Positions 8,114 through 16,346 of a stretch of DNA of 64,000 bases are shown one piece after another. How positions within the stretch are numbered: the stretch's first letter is position 1; every line of letters begins with the position of its first letter. This DNA comes from Actinomadura syzygii. GTDB taxonomy: Bacteria; Actinomycetota; Actinomycetes; Streptosporangiales; Streptosporangiaceae. The position numbers and the translations under genes are program-made. The notes beneath the pieces are model-generated. The model was not told where the DNA came from, made no database searches, and saw only the letters and a list, made by a program, of their open reading frames with translations. The DNA lies in contig NZ_VSFF01000010.1 in NCBI RefSeq assembly GCF_008085905.1, forward strand, positions 372,001 through 436,000, read 5' to 3'.

Positions 8114-8959
8114 ATGCCGCACTGCCCCAGCGGACACGCCTCGCAGGCGACGGACTTCTGCGACGTCTGCGGCGAGCGCATCGCCTCGTCCGCCCCCTCC
8201 ACCCCGTCCGGAGGGGGCGCGACCGGCGCCCAGCCCGTGCCCGGCGCCCCGGCGGCCGGGACGCCCTGCCCCGACTGCGGGACGCCCGGCTCCGACCGGT
8301 TCTGCGAGGCGTGCGGCTACGACTTCGCGACCGGCGGCGGCGTGCCCACGCCGCGCACCGCCCCGGCGGGCGCGACCGCCCAGACCGTCCTGCCCACCAC
8401 CCCGGCTCCACCGGCGCGGCCGAGCGGGCTGCCGGACCGGGGGCCGTCCGACCCGCGGCCCCCGACGCCGGAGCCGCAGCCCGTCCCGTCCCCGCCGCCC
8501 GCCGCCCCCGCGACCGGGACGGCGGGCAGGACGGCGGGCGGGACGGCGACCGCGTGGACGGCGGTCGTGAGCGCCGACCGCGACTACTTCGACGCGGTCA
8601 TGGCGGAGGAGGGCCCCGACTCGGCGACCCTCGCGTTCCCGCCGTACGCGCCGGAGCGGTGGATCCCGCTCGCCGGGCCGCAGGTCCGGATCGGGCGGCG
8701 CGGCTCGGCGCAGCCGACCCCGCCCGAGATCGACCTGCGCGAGCCCCCCGAGGACCCCGGCATCTCGCACGTCCACGCCGTCCTGCTGGCGCGGCCGGAC
8801 GGCACGTGGTCGCTGGTCGACCCCGGCTCCAGGAACGGGACCTGCGTGAACGGGTCCACCGAGCCCATCCCCACCAACGTGGAGGTCCCGGTCTCCGACG
8901 GCGACCGCATCCACGTCGGCGCCTGGACCACCATCACGCTCATCCGAGAGGCACCATGA
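8114..8959 (+). CDS. FHA-domain protein with two N-terminal zinc ribbons
   Basis: 281 residues, two bases after the VWA gene. Zinc ribbons lie at about residues 4-20 (CPSGH..FCDVCGE) and 52-68 (CPDCG..FCEACGY), then a Pro/Ala/Thr linker to about 185. The C-terminal FHA domain has IGRRG, GISHVHA and GSRNGT, the loops that bind phosphothreonine. It occupies the place GarA has functionally in the mycobacterial PknG pathway, but GarA is a short protein without zinc ribbons and bears an N-terminal phosphorylatable ETTS motif that I do not find here. It is likely a reader of phosphorylated partners in this operon. Confidence 0.9.
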   Translation: MPHCPSGHASQATDFCDVCGERIASSAPSTPSGGGATGAQPVPGAPAAGTPCPDCGTPGSDRFCEACGYDFATGGGVPTPRTAPAGATAQTVLPTTPAPPARPSGLPDRGPSDPRPPTPEPQPVPSPPPAAPATGTAGRTAGGTATAWTAVVSADRDYFDAVMAEEGPDSATLAFPPYAPERWIPLAGPQVRIGRRGSAQPTPPEIDLREPPEDPGISHVHAVLLARPDGTWSLVDPGSRNGTCVNGSTEPIPTNVEVPVSDGDRIHVGAWTTITLIREAP

Positions 8960-8988
8960 TCCGCGCTTCGCTCCGGTCACCGCGCCTC

Positions 8989-9033
8989 GTCCCCCAGGTA
9001 GGCGTCCCTCAGGTAGGCGTCCCCCAGATAGGC
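8989..9033 (+). repeat. Three 15-bp direct repeats before glnX
   Basis: GTCCCCCAGGTAGGC, GTCCCTCAGGTAGGC and GTCCCCCAGATAGGC lie head to tail in the 82-base gap between the FHA gene and the glnX-like gene. Each differs by one base from the consensus. It may be a simple slippage expansion or a binding site array; there is no independent sign of function. Confidence 0.85.
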
Positions 9034-9041
9034 AGGGCGAC

Positions 9042-10553
9042 ATGACGGCTGTGCAGCACGCTCCACCGGCGGGACGGCCCGCTCCCGCCCCCGGGCGGCC
9101 GCCCGCGCGGCGGCGCGGCGCGGCGCGGCCCTGGCGGACGCCCGAGCCGCCGCCGACCGGCGTCGCGCGGCTGCTGCCGCACACCGTCGCGGGCCGCGTC
9201 CGGGCGCTGACCGCGCTCGCGGCCGTGCTGCTCGTCGCGATGCTGGCGGTGTCGTGGTGGGCGATCGCGAACGCGCGCGAGGGCGTCCGGGTGATCGGCC
9301 AGGACGCGGGCCCACAGGTCGTCGCGACCGGCGACCTGTACTTCCAGCTCACCGACATGGACGCGCAGCTCGCCAACGCACTGCTGATCGGCGGCGCGGC
9401 GGGCGACGGGCGCACCCAGGCCCTCGCCCGCTACGACGAGAACCGGCAGAAGGCGGGCACCGCGCTCCTCAAGGCGGCGAAGCTCGCCGACGAGACGACC
9501 GAGGACAACACCGCCCGCGACGTGCTGGACGCCCTCGGCCGCTACGAGTACCTCGCCGGGCGGGCGCTGCTGCTCGACGAGCAGTCCCAGCACGCGTCCG
9601 GGCCGCCGTCCGACAAGGTCATCGACCTGTACCGGCAGGCGACCGACCTGATGAAGCTGGACGTGCTGCCGAAGGCGTACAACCTGACGCTCGACAACGG
9701 GACGCTCGTCCGGCACACCTACGAGGACAAGCGCTCCGCGGTCCTCGCGGGCCGCACCTGGATCATGGTCACCGGGGTGGCGCTGCTCGCCGTCCTCCTC
9801 GGCTTCCAGCTCTACCTGGCCCGGCGCTTCCGCAGGCTGCTGAACGTGCCGCTGGCGCTCGCGACGCTCGGCACGCTCGCCCTGCTCTTGGCGGGCGCGA
9901 CGATGCTCTCCGGGCAGGCGGGCCACCTCCGCAAGGCCAAGGAGGAGGGCTTCGACTCGATCCTGGCGCTGTCCCGGACGCGCGCCATCAGCAACAGCGC
10001 CGCCGCCGACGAGACCCGCTTCCTGCTCGACCCGGGACGCGCGGACGCCTACGAGCAGGTCTACCTGAGCAAGTCGCAGACCGTCCTGTATCTGAAGGCG
10101 GGGAACCTGACCGAGTACAACCAGGCCGTGCAGAGCAACCTGGCGTTCGAGCCCGGACGCGCGAAGTTCCTGGGCTTCCTCGGCACCGAGGCCAACCGTC
10201 CCACCGAGTCCGACAAGCGGCGGGCGCAGCTCGCCGACGCGCTGGGCAAGGCGTTGAAGGACTACCAGAAGGTGCAGGCGAACGACAGCCAGATGAGGGT
10301 GCTCGTGCACGGCGGGCAGCGCGAGCAGGCCGTCGCGGGGCGCTCCGCGTCCGCCGCCGACTTCACCGAGTACGACCGGTCGCTGCAGGCGCTGGCGCGC
10401 GTCCACCAGACGGCGTTCGACGAGGCCGTGAAGGACGGCGACGACGGGACGAGCGGCTGGTACGCCGTGCTGCCCATCGCGGGCGTCGTCATCGCCGCGC
10501 TGGTGTTCGTCGGGGTGCGTCCCCGGCTCGCGGAGTACCGGTGGTCGAAGTGA
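9042..10553 (+). CDS. glnX: GlnX-like four-helix membrane sensor
   Basis: 503 residues. A Pro/Arg-rich cytoplasmic N-terminus is followed by a transmembrane helix at about 55-76, an extracytoplasmic helical domain of about 160 residues, two helices forming a hairpin at about 240-262 and 267-290, a second extracytoplasmic helical domain, and a last helix at about 472-493 with a short basic tail. This duplicated helix-domain-helix layout next to a PknG kinase and a GlnH lipoprotein matches GlnX of mycobacteria and corynebacteria, which passes periplasmic amino-acid status to PknG. It has no HAMP or catalytic domain of its own. The identification rests on topology and neighbours as much as on sequence. 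Confidence 0.82.
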   Translation: MTAVQHAPPAGRPAPAPGRPPARRRGAARPWRTPEPPPTGVARLLPHTVAGRVRALTALAAVLLVAMLAVSWWAIANAREGVRVIGQDAGPQVVATGDLYFQLTDMDAQLANALLIGGAAGDGRTQALARYDENRQKAGTALLKAAKLADETTEDNTARDVLDALGRYEYLAGRALLLDEQSQHASGPPSDKVIDLYRQATDLMKLDVLPKAYNLTLDNGTLVRHTYEDKRSAVLAGRTWIMVTGVALLAVLLGFQLYLARRFRRLLNVPLALATLGTLALLLAGATMLSGQAGHLRKAKEEGFDSILALSRTRAISNSAAADETRFLLDPGRADAYEQVYLSKSQTVLYLKAGNLTEYNQAVQSNLAFEPGRAKFLGFLGTEANRPTESDKRRAQLADALGKALKDYQKVQANDSQMRVLVHGGQREQAVAGRSASAADFTEYDRSLQALARVHQTAFDEAVKDGDDGTSGWYAVLPIAGVVIAALVFVGVRPRLAEYRWSK

Positions 10554-11389
10554 GGCGGCGGCCGACGGCGGGCGTCCTCGCGGCGGCGCTGCTCGCCGGG
10601 GCGACGGCCTGCGGGATCGCCGACGCCGACGAGAACTCCCTGCGGAGCCGGGACCGGCTCGTCATCGGCGTCAACGCCGACCAGCCGGGCCTCGGCGAGC
10701 GCACCGCCGACGGCTCCTACCGGGGCTTCGACGTCGACGTCGGGAAGGACATCGCGCGGCGGCTCGGCGTGCCCGGCGGGAACGTGACATTCAAGCGCGT
10801 CACGTCCGCGACCCGCGAGACGATGATCCAGAACGGGGACGTCGACCTCGTCGTCGCCAGCTACTCCGTGACGCCCGAGCGCAAGGTGAAGGTCGCGTTC
10901 GCGGGGCCGTACTACGTCGCGCACCAGGACGTGCTCGTCCGCGACTCCGACGCCCGGACGATCCGCGACGTCCACGACCTGCGGGGGCGGCGGCTCTGCC
11001 GGGTGCCGGGGTCGGTGTCGTTCCCGCGCGTCCACGACGAGCTGGGCGTCGCCGCGCTGCCCGTCGAGGCGGACGGCTACACCGGCTGCCTCGACGCCCT
11101 GACGTCCGGACGGCTGGACGCGGTGTCGACCGACGACCTGATCCTCGGCGGGCTCGCCGCGAAGGCGGCCGGCAGCGGACCGAAACTCAGGATCGTCAAC
11201 GCGCCGTTCACCGACGAGCCGTACGGCGTCGGCGTCCGGCGCGGCGACGTCGGCGGCTGCGAGGCGGTCAACAAGGCCATCACGGAGATGTACCAGGACG
11301 GTACCGCGCAGCGTCTGCTCCGCAAATGGTTCGCGCCCGTCGGGTTGGCGTTCACAACCACCGTCCCGCAATTCGAGGGATGCGTGTGA
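10550..11389 (+). CDS. glnH: GlnH-like amino-acid-binding lipoprotein
   Basis: 279 residues from GTG 10550, which overlaps the glnX stop (GTGA); an in-frame GTG at 10541 is possible. A lipoprotein signal ends at about Cys20 (AGATACG). The mature part is a type II periplasmic binding protein (SBP_bac_3): LVIGVNADQPGLGE, GFDVDVGKDIARRLG, NGDVDLVVASYSVTPER, FAGPYYVAHQDVLV, and a C-terminal PYGVGVRRGD segment. In mycobacteria GlnH binds aspartate, glutamate and related amino acids and signals through GlnX. No ABC permease or ATPase gene is adjacent, which supports sensing rather than uptake. Confidence 0.9.
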   Translation: MRRRPTAGVLAAALLAGATACGIADADENSLRSRDRLVIGVNADQPGLGERTADGSYRGFDVDVGKDIARRLGVPGGNVTFKRVTSATRETMIQNGDVDLVVASYSVTPERKVKVAFAGPYYVAHQDVLVRDSDARTIRDVHDLRGRRLCRVPGSVSFPRVHDELGVAALPVEADGYTGCLDALTSGRLDAVSTDDLILGGLAAKAAGSGPKLRIVNAPFTDEPYGVGVRRGDVGGCEAVNKAITEMYQDGTAQRLLRKWFAPVGLAFTTTVPQFEGCV

Positions 11390-11563
11390 ACGGCGATCAC
11401 CCACTGCACAAAGACGGTCACGGAATGGCGCGGGAAGGGCCGGTGCCACCGATCGGTCACTGAGATCAGTCGGTTACGTAAGTGCCGGTCGGCGCGCGTG
11501 ATCGTAAGTTATGGTCGCGTTCAAAACCCGTTCCGGTAACCACCGTCACGTCCGAGGAGTGCC
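11390..11563 (+). promoter_or_regulatory. Gap with probable promoter of the next gene
   Basis: The gap holds a perfect 10-bp palindrome ACCGATCGGT (11448-11457) and AT-richer words (GTTACGTAAG, GTAAGTTATGG) near 11470-11515 that could supply a -10. The gene at 11564 therefore seems to be transcribed separately from glnH, at least in part. No confident -35/-10 pair can be assigned. Confidence 0.35.
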
Positions 11564-12763
11564 ATGACGACGGTCATCCTGGTGGTGATGTGCGTCGTCG
11601 TCGGGGCGCTCGAACTCTACGCGGGAAAGCAGAGCCGGGATCAGGCGAACGCTTTCACGCGGCGAATCGACGCACTGAACGAGCAGGTCACGAAGCAGAA
11701 CAACGTCCTCGTCACGGTCGGGGAACAGCTCACCGCCGAGCTCGGCCGGGTGAAGCAGGACGTCCTCCCCGCGCTCGACACCCGGCTCCGGCAGAACACC
11801 GGTCAGGTGGAGGAACTGGCGGGGCTCGTCCACCAGGCGGACGACTTCCTGCGCACGCAGGCCGGGCGGCTCCGCGACCTGGAGCAGCAGCGGATCACGC
11901 TCGCCGCCCTCCGCCGCAAGCTCACCGAGGTGGAGACGTCGGTGCGGGCCGTCACCCGCGCGGGCTCGGACGAGGTCGAGGGCAAGGTCGACACCGCGCT
12001 CGACCGGCTCGCCGAGCTGGAGCGCGGCGGCACCGAGATCCTGGAGCTGCAGCGCACCCTGACCCGCACCCTGGAGGACGTCGAGGACGTCGTCGCCGAA
12101 CTCCTCCAGTACACCGAGGGCGAGCTGGACGACACCGTCACCGCCGCGCTGACCGGCCGCCCCCACTCGGACGGCGAGTCGGTGACCGCGACCGGGCGGC
12201 TGTGGACGCGCGACGAGCAGCTCGACGACATCCTCGGCGAGATGTACGAGCGGTGCGTGCGGGCGAGCAGGCTGAACGTCCGGTTCCGCACGGCGGAGGG
12301 CCCGAACGGCTCCGCGCCGGGCGCGCCGGAGCGCCGCCGCTACTTCCTCGGCGGGCAGGCCGCCGACGACCTCGCGGGCGCGTTCAGCGCGCTGCTCATC
12401 TCGACCGGCGCCGACCTGCCGCACAACGGGAGCGCGAGCGGCGGGAACGCGCGGCGCGGACTCGCGCGGGTGGAGCCGGGCGTCCCGGCGGGCGTGGAGC
12501 CGTCCCGGCCGCCGGAGGACGAGGCCGCTTTGAAGGCGCTGCTGCGGACGCTGTCCGAGTGCTCGGGCGCGGTGGCGCAGATCGGGCCGCTGATGGCCGT
12601 CCGGACGCGGGACGAGCTGCTGTGCGCCGTGCTGACCGCCGCGCAGTCGCTGGAGCTGGAGAGCGACGAGGTGTTCTGGGACCCGGCCGCCGCGACCGTC
12701 CGGCTGCGGCGGCTCCCGTCACATCAGCTGTGGGACCTCACCGGCTGGGCCGCCGCCCCGTAG
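11564..12763 (+). CDS. Membrane-anchored coiled-coil protein, unknown function
   Basis: 399 residues preceded by a good GAGGAG ribosome binding site. Residues 2-20 form one hydrophobic helix (VILVVMCVVVGALELYAG), and about 25-190 is a long coiled coil (NAFTRRIDALNEQVTKQN and following). The C-terminal half is a mixed globular region without a recognised family motif. It could be a structural partner of the upstream signalling operon or unrelated. Its 3' end overlaps the convergent gene at 12724 by 40 bases. Confidence 0.72.
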   Translation: MTTVILVVMCVVVGALELYAGKQSRDQANAFTRRIDALNEQVTKQNNVLVTVGEQLTAELGRVKQDVLPALDTRLRQNTGQVEELAGLVHQADDFLRTQAGRLRDLEQQRITLAALRRKLTEVETSVRAVTRAGSDEVEGKVDTALDRLAELERGGTEILELQRTLTRTLEDVEDVVAELLQYTEGELDDTVTAALTGRPHSDGESVTATGRLWTRDEQLDDILGEMYERCVRASRLNVRFRTAEGPNGSAPGAPERRRYFLGGQAADDLAGAFSALLISTGADLPHNGSASGGNARRGLARVEPGVPAGVEPSRPPEDEAALKALLRTLSECSGAVAQIGPLMAVRTRDELLCAVLTAAQSLELESDEVFWDPAAATVRLRRLPSHQLWDLTGWAAAP

Positions 12764-13359
12764 GCGCGCACCGTCCGCTGGGACGGGCTCCCCATCCGCA
12801 CGTACAGCGGGCACGTCAGCGCGCGGGTGACCGGGTCGACCTCGGCGCACAGCCCGATCCCGGCGGCGCGGTCGAGGAACACGGCGTTCTCCACCGCTCG
12901 CGCCCCGCGGACCGCGTACGGGACCGAGTCGGGGTCGCCGGGTTCGAACAGCTCCTCGAACGTCAGCCGCCGCGCGAACCGCATCAGCGTGTCGGCGTCG
13001 ACGACGCGGCTCCCGATCGCGGCGGCCGGGCCCGCGACGACGATGCCGAAGCTCGGGTTCTCCTGGCCGCGGACGTAGATCTCCCGGTCGGGCTCCAGGC
13101 CCTTGCGGCGGTCGGGGATCTGGACGCCGAACCCGGCGTCGCCGTTCAGGTAGGCGGGCGGGCCGAAGCCCGGGGACGGCGTCCCGTCCCGGACGCGGAG
13201 CGCGCCCGCGGGCATCTCCCAGCCCGGCAGGTACACGCCGAGGCCGCGAAGCAGGAGCCGCCAGACTGGGCGGCCCGTGACGTCGTGCGCGAACTCGCCT
13301 TCCGGCCCGCGCGCCCCACCCTGCCCGGCGGGGCGGCCGCCGTTGCCGTCCGCGTCCAT
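12724..13359 (-). CDS. Hypothetical protein, Gly/Pro-rich, unknown
   Basis: 211 residues. The first 30 are low-complexity Gly/Arg. The rest looks globular, with strings such as RLLLRGLGVYLPGWEMPAG and ENPSFGIVVAG, and a conserved-looking basic end. I do not recognise the family. Its ATG (13357-13359) directly abuts the stop codon of the bPH2 gene upstream, so the two form an operon and may work together at the membrane. It overlaps the 3' end of the convergent coiled-coil gene. Confidence 0.65.
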   Translation of the reverse strand: MDADGNGGRPAGQGGARGPEGEFAHDVTGRPVWRLLLRGLGVYLPGWEMPAGALRVRDGTPSPGFGPPAYLNGDAGFGVQIPDRRKGLEPDREIYVRGQENPSFGIVVAGPAAAIGSRVVDADTLMRFARRLTFEELFEPGDPDSVPYAVRGARAVENAVFLDRAAGIGLCAEVDPVTRALTCPLYVRMGSPSQRTVRAYGAAAQPVRSHS

Positions 13360-13878
13360 CTAGTCGGGGGACTCGTCGATGGTGCCGAAGATGACCGATG
13401 AGACCTCGAGGTAGAGCTGCTCCGGGTACGGCATGAAGCCGACGTTGCGGAGCGCCTGCTTCTGCCCGGCGGATTCCATCACGAATTCCCCGTACCCCAT
13501 AATCCGGCCGCCGACGGAGCGGTTCAGCGCGATATCCGTCACTTTCGCGACGGGCATCATCGCGACCGTCCGGTTGAGCACGCCCATGACCACCATGACG
13601 CGATGCTCGGTGACCAGGAAGAACTCGATCGACCAGGCGATGACCTTCCAGACCAGGTATGCGATGGTGACCAGCCACACCCACCAGATCCAGATGATGC
13701 CGCTGACCGCGCTGACCGCGCCGCAGGCGACGAGCCCGGCGACGACGATCCCGACCGGCAGCAGCAGGACGGCGGGGTGGCGACGGACGGCGATGACACG
13801 TCCCTCGTGGGACATCAGGTACTTGTCGACGGTGCGCGACGAACTGTCGTGTTGCACCATCATGTCCTGCAGGTTCAC
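13360..13878 (-). CDS. Bacterial PH-domain (bPH2, YdbT-like) membrane protein
   Basis: 172 residues from GTG 13878, chosen for the GAGGAC ribosome binding site 6 bases upstream; ATG 13863 is an alternative. Two hydrophobic helices at about 35-80 (VLLLPVGIVVAGLVACG and IIWIWWVWLVTIAYLVW) are followed by a bPH2-type domain: VTEHRVMVVMGVLNRTVAMM, KVTDIALNRS, GYGEFVMESAG. Such proteins are common in actinobacteria and their function is mostly unknown. It forms an operon with the following gene, with no spacer. Confidence 0.82.
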   Translation of the reverse strand: MNLQDMMVQHDSSSRTVDKYLMSHEGRVIAVRRHPAVLLLPVGIVVAGLVACGAVSAVSGIIWIWWVWLVTIAYLVWKVIAWSIEFFLVTEHRVMVVMGVLNRTVAMMPVAKVTDIALNRSVGGRIMGYGEFVMESAGQKQALRNVGFMPYPEQLYLEVSSVIFGTIDESPD

Positions 13879-14188
13879 GGCGGCGTCCTCGTCATGATCC
13901 GGGTGGTTCAACGGTAGCCGACCCGACCCTGCCGATGCAGTGATCAACCAGTTGCCTCCCCATAACGTCCGCCGCCCATTCGGCTGCGCGTCGAATCAGG
14001 GTGCGCCGACGCCGAGTCCGGAGGCGGCCCGCCGCGCAGGCGAGCGTGCGATCGCGGGCCGTCCCGAAGAACGCGCAGAAACGACTGCACGTGTCGACCG
14101 CGCCCTTCGTGGCTGAACCTCGTGCTCGCCGGAACAACCTGGGCACGACTCGAAGACCGTCCACTGGGCCTGGGGGTCGGGAGGTGGG
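13879..14188. other. Intergenic region between bPH2 and aldehyde dehydrogenase genes
   Basis: Both flanking genes are on the minus strand, so this region must hold the promoter of the bPH2 gene and the terminator of the dehydrogenase. The reading frames that cross it are not protein-like. I see no strong hairpin with a T-tract and no repeat. Confidence 0.5.
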
Positions 14189-15622
14189 TCAGCCGCCGAT
14201 GTAGTGCATGACGTGCTTGACGCGGGTGTAGTCCTCGATTCCGTACATCGACATGTCCTTGCCGTAGCCGGAGTGCTTGAAGCCGCCGTGCGGCATCTCC
14301 GACACCATCGGGATGTGGGTGTTGACCCACACCGCGCCGAAGTCCAGGGCCTTGGTCATGCGCATGGCGCGGCCGTGGTTCTGCGTCCAGACGCTGGCGG
14401 CCAGGCCGTACTTGACACCGTTCGCCCACTCGACGGCTTGCGCTTCGTCCGTGAAGCTCTGGACGGTGATGACCGGGCCGAACACCTCGTCCTGGATCAT
14501 CTCGTCGTCCTGGCGGAGGCCGCCGACGACGGTCGGCGCGAAGAAGTACCCGCGGTCGCCGACGCGCTCGCCCCCGGCCAGGACGCGCGCGTGCCCCGGG
14601 ACGCGGTCGATGAACCCCTGCACGCGGTCGAGCTGGTTGGCGTTGTTGACCGGGCCGTAGTAGGCGTCCGTGTCGCTGGGCGGGCCGACCGTCGTCCCCT
14701 TGGCGGCCTCGGTGAGGGCTTCGGTGAAGTCGTCGTGCAGCCGGTCGGCGACGAGGACGCGCGTGGCGGCCGTGCAGTCCTGGCCCGCGTTGAAGTACCC
14801 GGCCTCGGCGATGCCCGCCGCGGCGGACGCGACGTCCGCGTCGTCGAACACGACCACCGGCGCCTTGCCGCCGAGCTCCAGGTGCACCCGCTTGAGGTCC
14901 TTGGCGGCCGACGCGGCGACCTCCATCCCCGCCCGGACGCTCCCGGTGATCGACACCATCTGCGGCGTCGGGTGCTCGACCAGAGCGCGTCCCGCGTCCC
15001 GGTCGCCGCAGATGACGTTGAACACGCCGGGCGGCAGGAACTCGGCCGCGATCTCCGCGAGCAGCAGCGTGCTCGCCGGGGTCGTCTCGGACGGCTTGAG
15101 CACGACCGTGTTGCCCGTCGCCAGCGCGGGCCCGATCTTCCAGACCGCCATCATCATGGGGTAGTTCCAGGGCGTCACCTGGGCGCACACCCCGATCGGC
15201 TCCCGCCTGATGGAGGACGTGTGGTCCGCCATGTACTCGGCGGTCGCCTTGCCTTCCAGGACCCGCGACGCGCCCGCGAAGAACCGGAGGTTGTCCACCA
15301 TGGGGGGCACTTCCTCGTCCATGGTCAACTGGAGCGGCTTGCCCGTGTCGCGGCTCTCCGCGGAGACGAGGTCCCCGGCGCGTCTCTCGACGGCGTCGGC
15401 GAACCGCAGCATCGCGAGGCTCCGCTCGCCCGGCGTCGCGTCCCGCCAGGCGGGGAACGCCTCGGCGGCCGCGCGGAAGGCGGCGTCGACGTCGCCGGGG
15501 CCGGACGCGGGGGCCTCCGCGTACGCCTCGCCGGTGCTCGGGTCGATCACCTCCATCGTTCGGCCGTCCTTGGCGTCGATGTACTCGCCGCCGATAAAGT
15601 TACGCAGCCGCTCGCCGCTCAT
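14189..15622 (-). CDS. Gamma-aminobutyraldehyde dehydrogenase
   Basis: 477 residues of the aldehyde dehydrogenase superfamily, starting at ATG 15622 after GGAGGG. Motifs: TPWNYPMMMAVWK, KPSETTP, SITGSVRAG (NAD binding), the general base in HLELGGKAP and the nucleophile Cys in NAGQDCTAATR, then GPVITVQSF. The closest pattern is that of actinobacterial gamma-aminobutyraldehyde/betaine-aldehyde dehydrogenases (PatD type), which oxidise 4-aminobutanal from putrescine breakdown to GABA. The gene is divergent from an Lrp/AsnC regulator, a common arrangement for amine and amino-acid catabolism. The exact substrate is inferred. Confidence 0.88.
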   Translation of the reverse strand: MSGERLRNFIGGEYIDAKDGRTMEVIDPSTGEAYAEAPASGPGDVDAAFRAAAEAFPAWRDATPGERSLAMLRFADAVERRAGDLVSAESRDTGKPLQLTMDEEVPPMVDNLRFFAGASRVLEGKATAEYMADHTSSIRREPIGVCAQVTPWNYPMMMAVWKIGPALATGNTVVLKPSETTPASTLLLAEIAAEFLPPGVFNVICGDRDAGRALVEHPTPQMVSITGSVRAGMEVAASAAKDLKRVHLELGGKAPVVVFDDADVASAAAGIAEAGYFNAGQDCTAATRVLVADRLHDDFTEALTEAAKGTTVGPPSDTDAYYGPVNNANQLDRVQGFIDRVPGHARVLAGGERVGDRGYFFAPTVVGGLRQDDEMIQDEVFGPVITVQSFTDEAQAVEWANGVKYGLAASVWTQNHGRAMRMTKALDFGAVWVNTHIPMVSEMPHGGFKHSGYGKDMSMYGIEDYTRVKHVMHYIGG

Positions 15623-15696
15623 CCTCAGGTCCCTCCTGGGCTCCGTCGCCCGTTGTGTCCTGTTGGCCCGACCCTTACAGAGGCTTCCTCCCAATA

Positions 15697-15742
15697 CAAG
15701 TGATTCCGTGGCAATGGTCAGCTTTCATGACTGATTCACTTG
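15697..15742. promoter_or_regulatory. Candidate Lrp/AsnC operator between divergent genes
   Basis: CAAGTGATTC (15697-15706) and GATTCACTTG (15733-15742) form an inverted repeat matching at 9 of 10 positions, centred in the gap between the dehydrogenase and the Lrp gene. A smaller TCAG/CTGA pair lies inside it. Lrp-family proteins bind such dyads as dimers and multimers. Its position over the in-frame ATG at 15727 argues that the regulator starts at 15790 instead. Confidence 0.5.
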
Positions 15743-15789
15743 ACTTGGATGCCCCATACCCTCGATGCCGCAAATTCGGGAGACCACCG

Positions 15790-16251
15790 ATGGAACGCGC
15801 AGCCCGCGTCCAGCTCGACGACACCGCCAAGCAGATCATCGAGCAGCTCCAGCAGGACGGCCGCCGCTCCTACGCCGCCATCGGCAAGGCCGTCGGACTC
15901 TCCGAGGCCGCCGTCCGGCAGCGCGTGCAGAAGCTCCTCGACACCGGAGTCATGCAGATCGTCGGCGTCACCGACCCGCTCATGCTCGGGTTCCACCGGC
16001 AGATGATGATCGGCGTGAAATGCGAGGGCGACCTGGAGAAGGCCGCCGACCAACTCGCGGACATCGACGAGATCGACTACGTCGTCATCACCGCGGGATC
16101 ATTCGACATCCTCCTCGAACTCGTCTGCGAGGACGACGAGCGCCTCCTCGAACTCCTCGCCCGTATCCGGACCGTGCCCGGCGTCGTCTCCACGGAGAGC
16201 TTCGTCTATTTGAAATTGCGCAAACAGACATACTCATGGGGTACTCGCTGA
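15790..16251 (+). CDS. Lrp/AsnC-family transcriptional regulator
   Basis: 153 residues, the usual family size. The N-terminal winged HTH spans about 8-55 (RRSYAAIGKAVGLSEAAVRQ as the helix pair), followed by the RAM effector domain (GVTDPLMLGFHRQMMIGVK, VVITAGSFDILLELVCEDD, VPGVVSTESFVYLK). It probably senses an amino acid or polyamine-derived ligand and controls the divergent dehydrogenase and itself. The start at ATG 15790 gives the normal N-terminus; ATG 15727 would lie within the candidate operator. Confidence 0.88.
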   Translation: MERAARVQLDDTAKQIIEQLQQDGRRSYAAIGKAVGLSEAAVRQRVQKLLDTGVMQIVGVTDPLMLGFHRQMMIGVKCEGDLEKAADQLADIDEIDYVVITAGSFDILLELVCEDDERLLELLARIRTVPGVVSTESFVYLKLRKQTYSWGTR

Positions 16252-16346
16252 CTCCTACCAGCGGTGCGCAATTCTCGTCCTCAGTGGGGATGTCCAGTCC
16301 ACACCTCGCGGCGTACGTTGAGATGCCGCAAGGAAGGAGACCGGCC

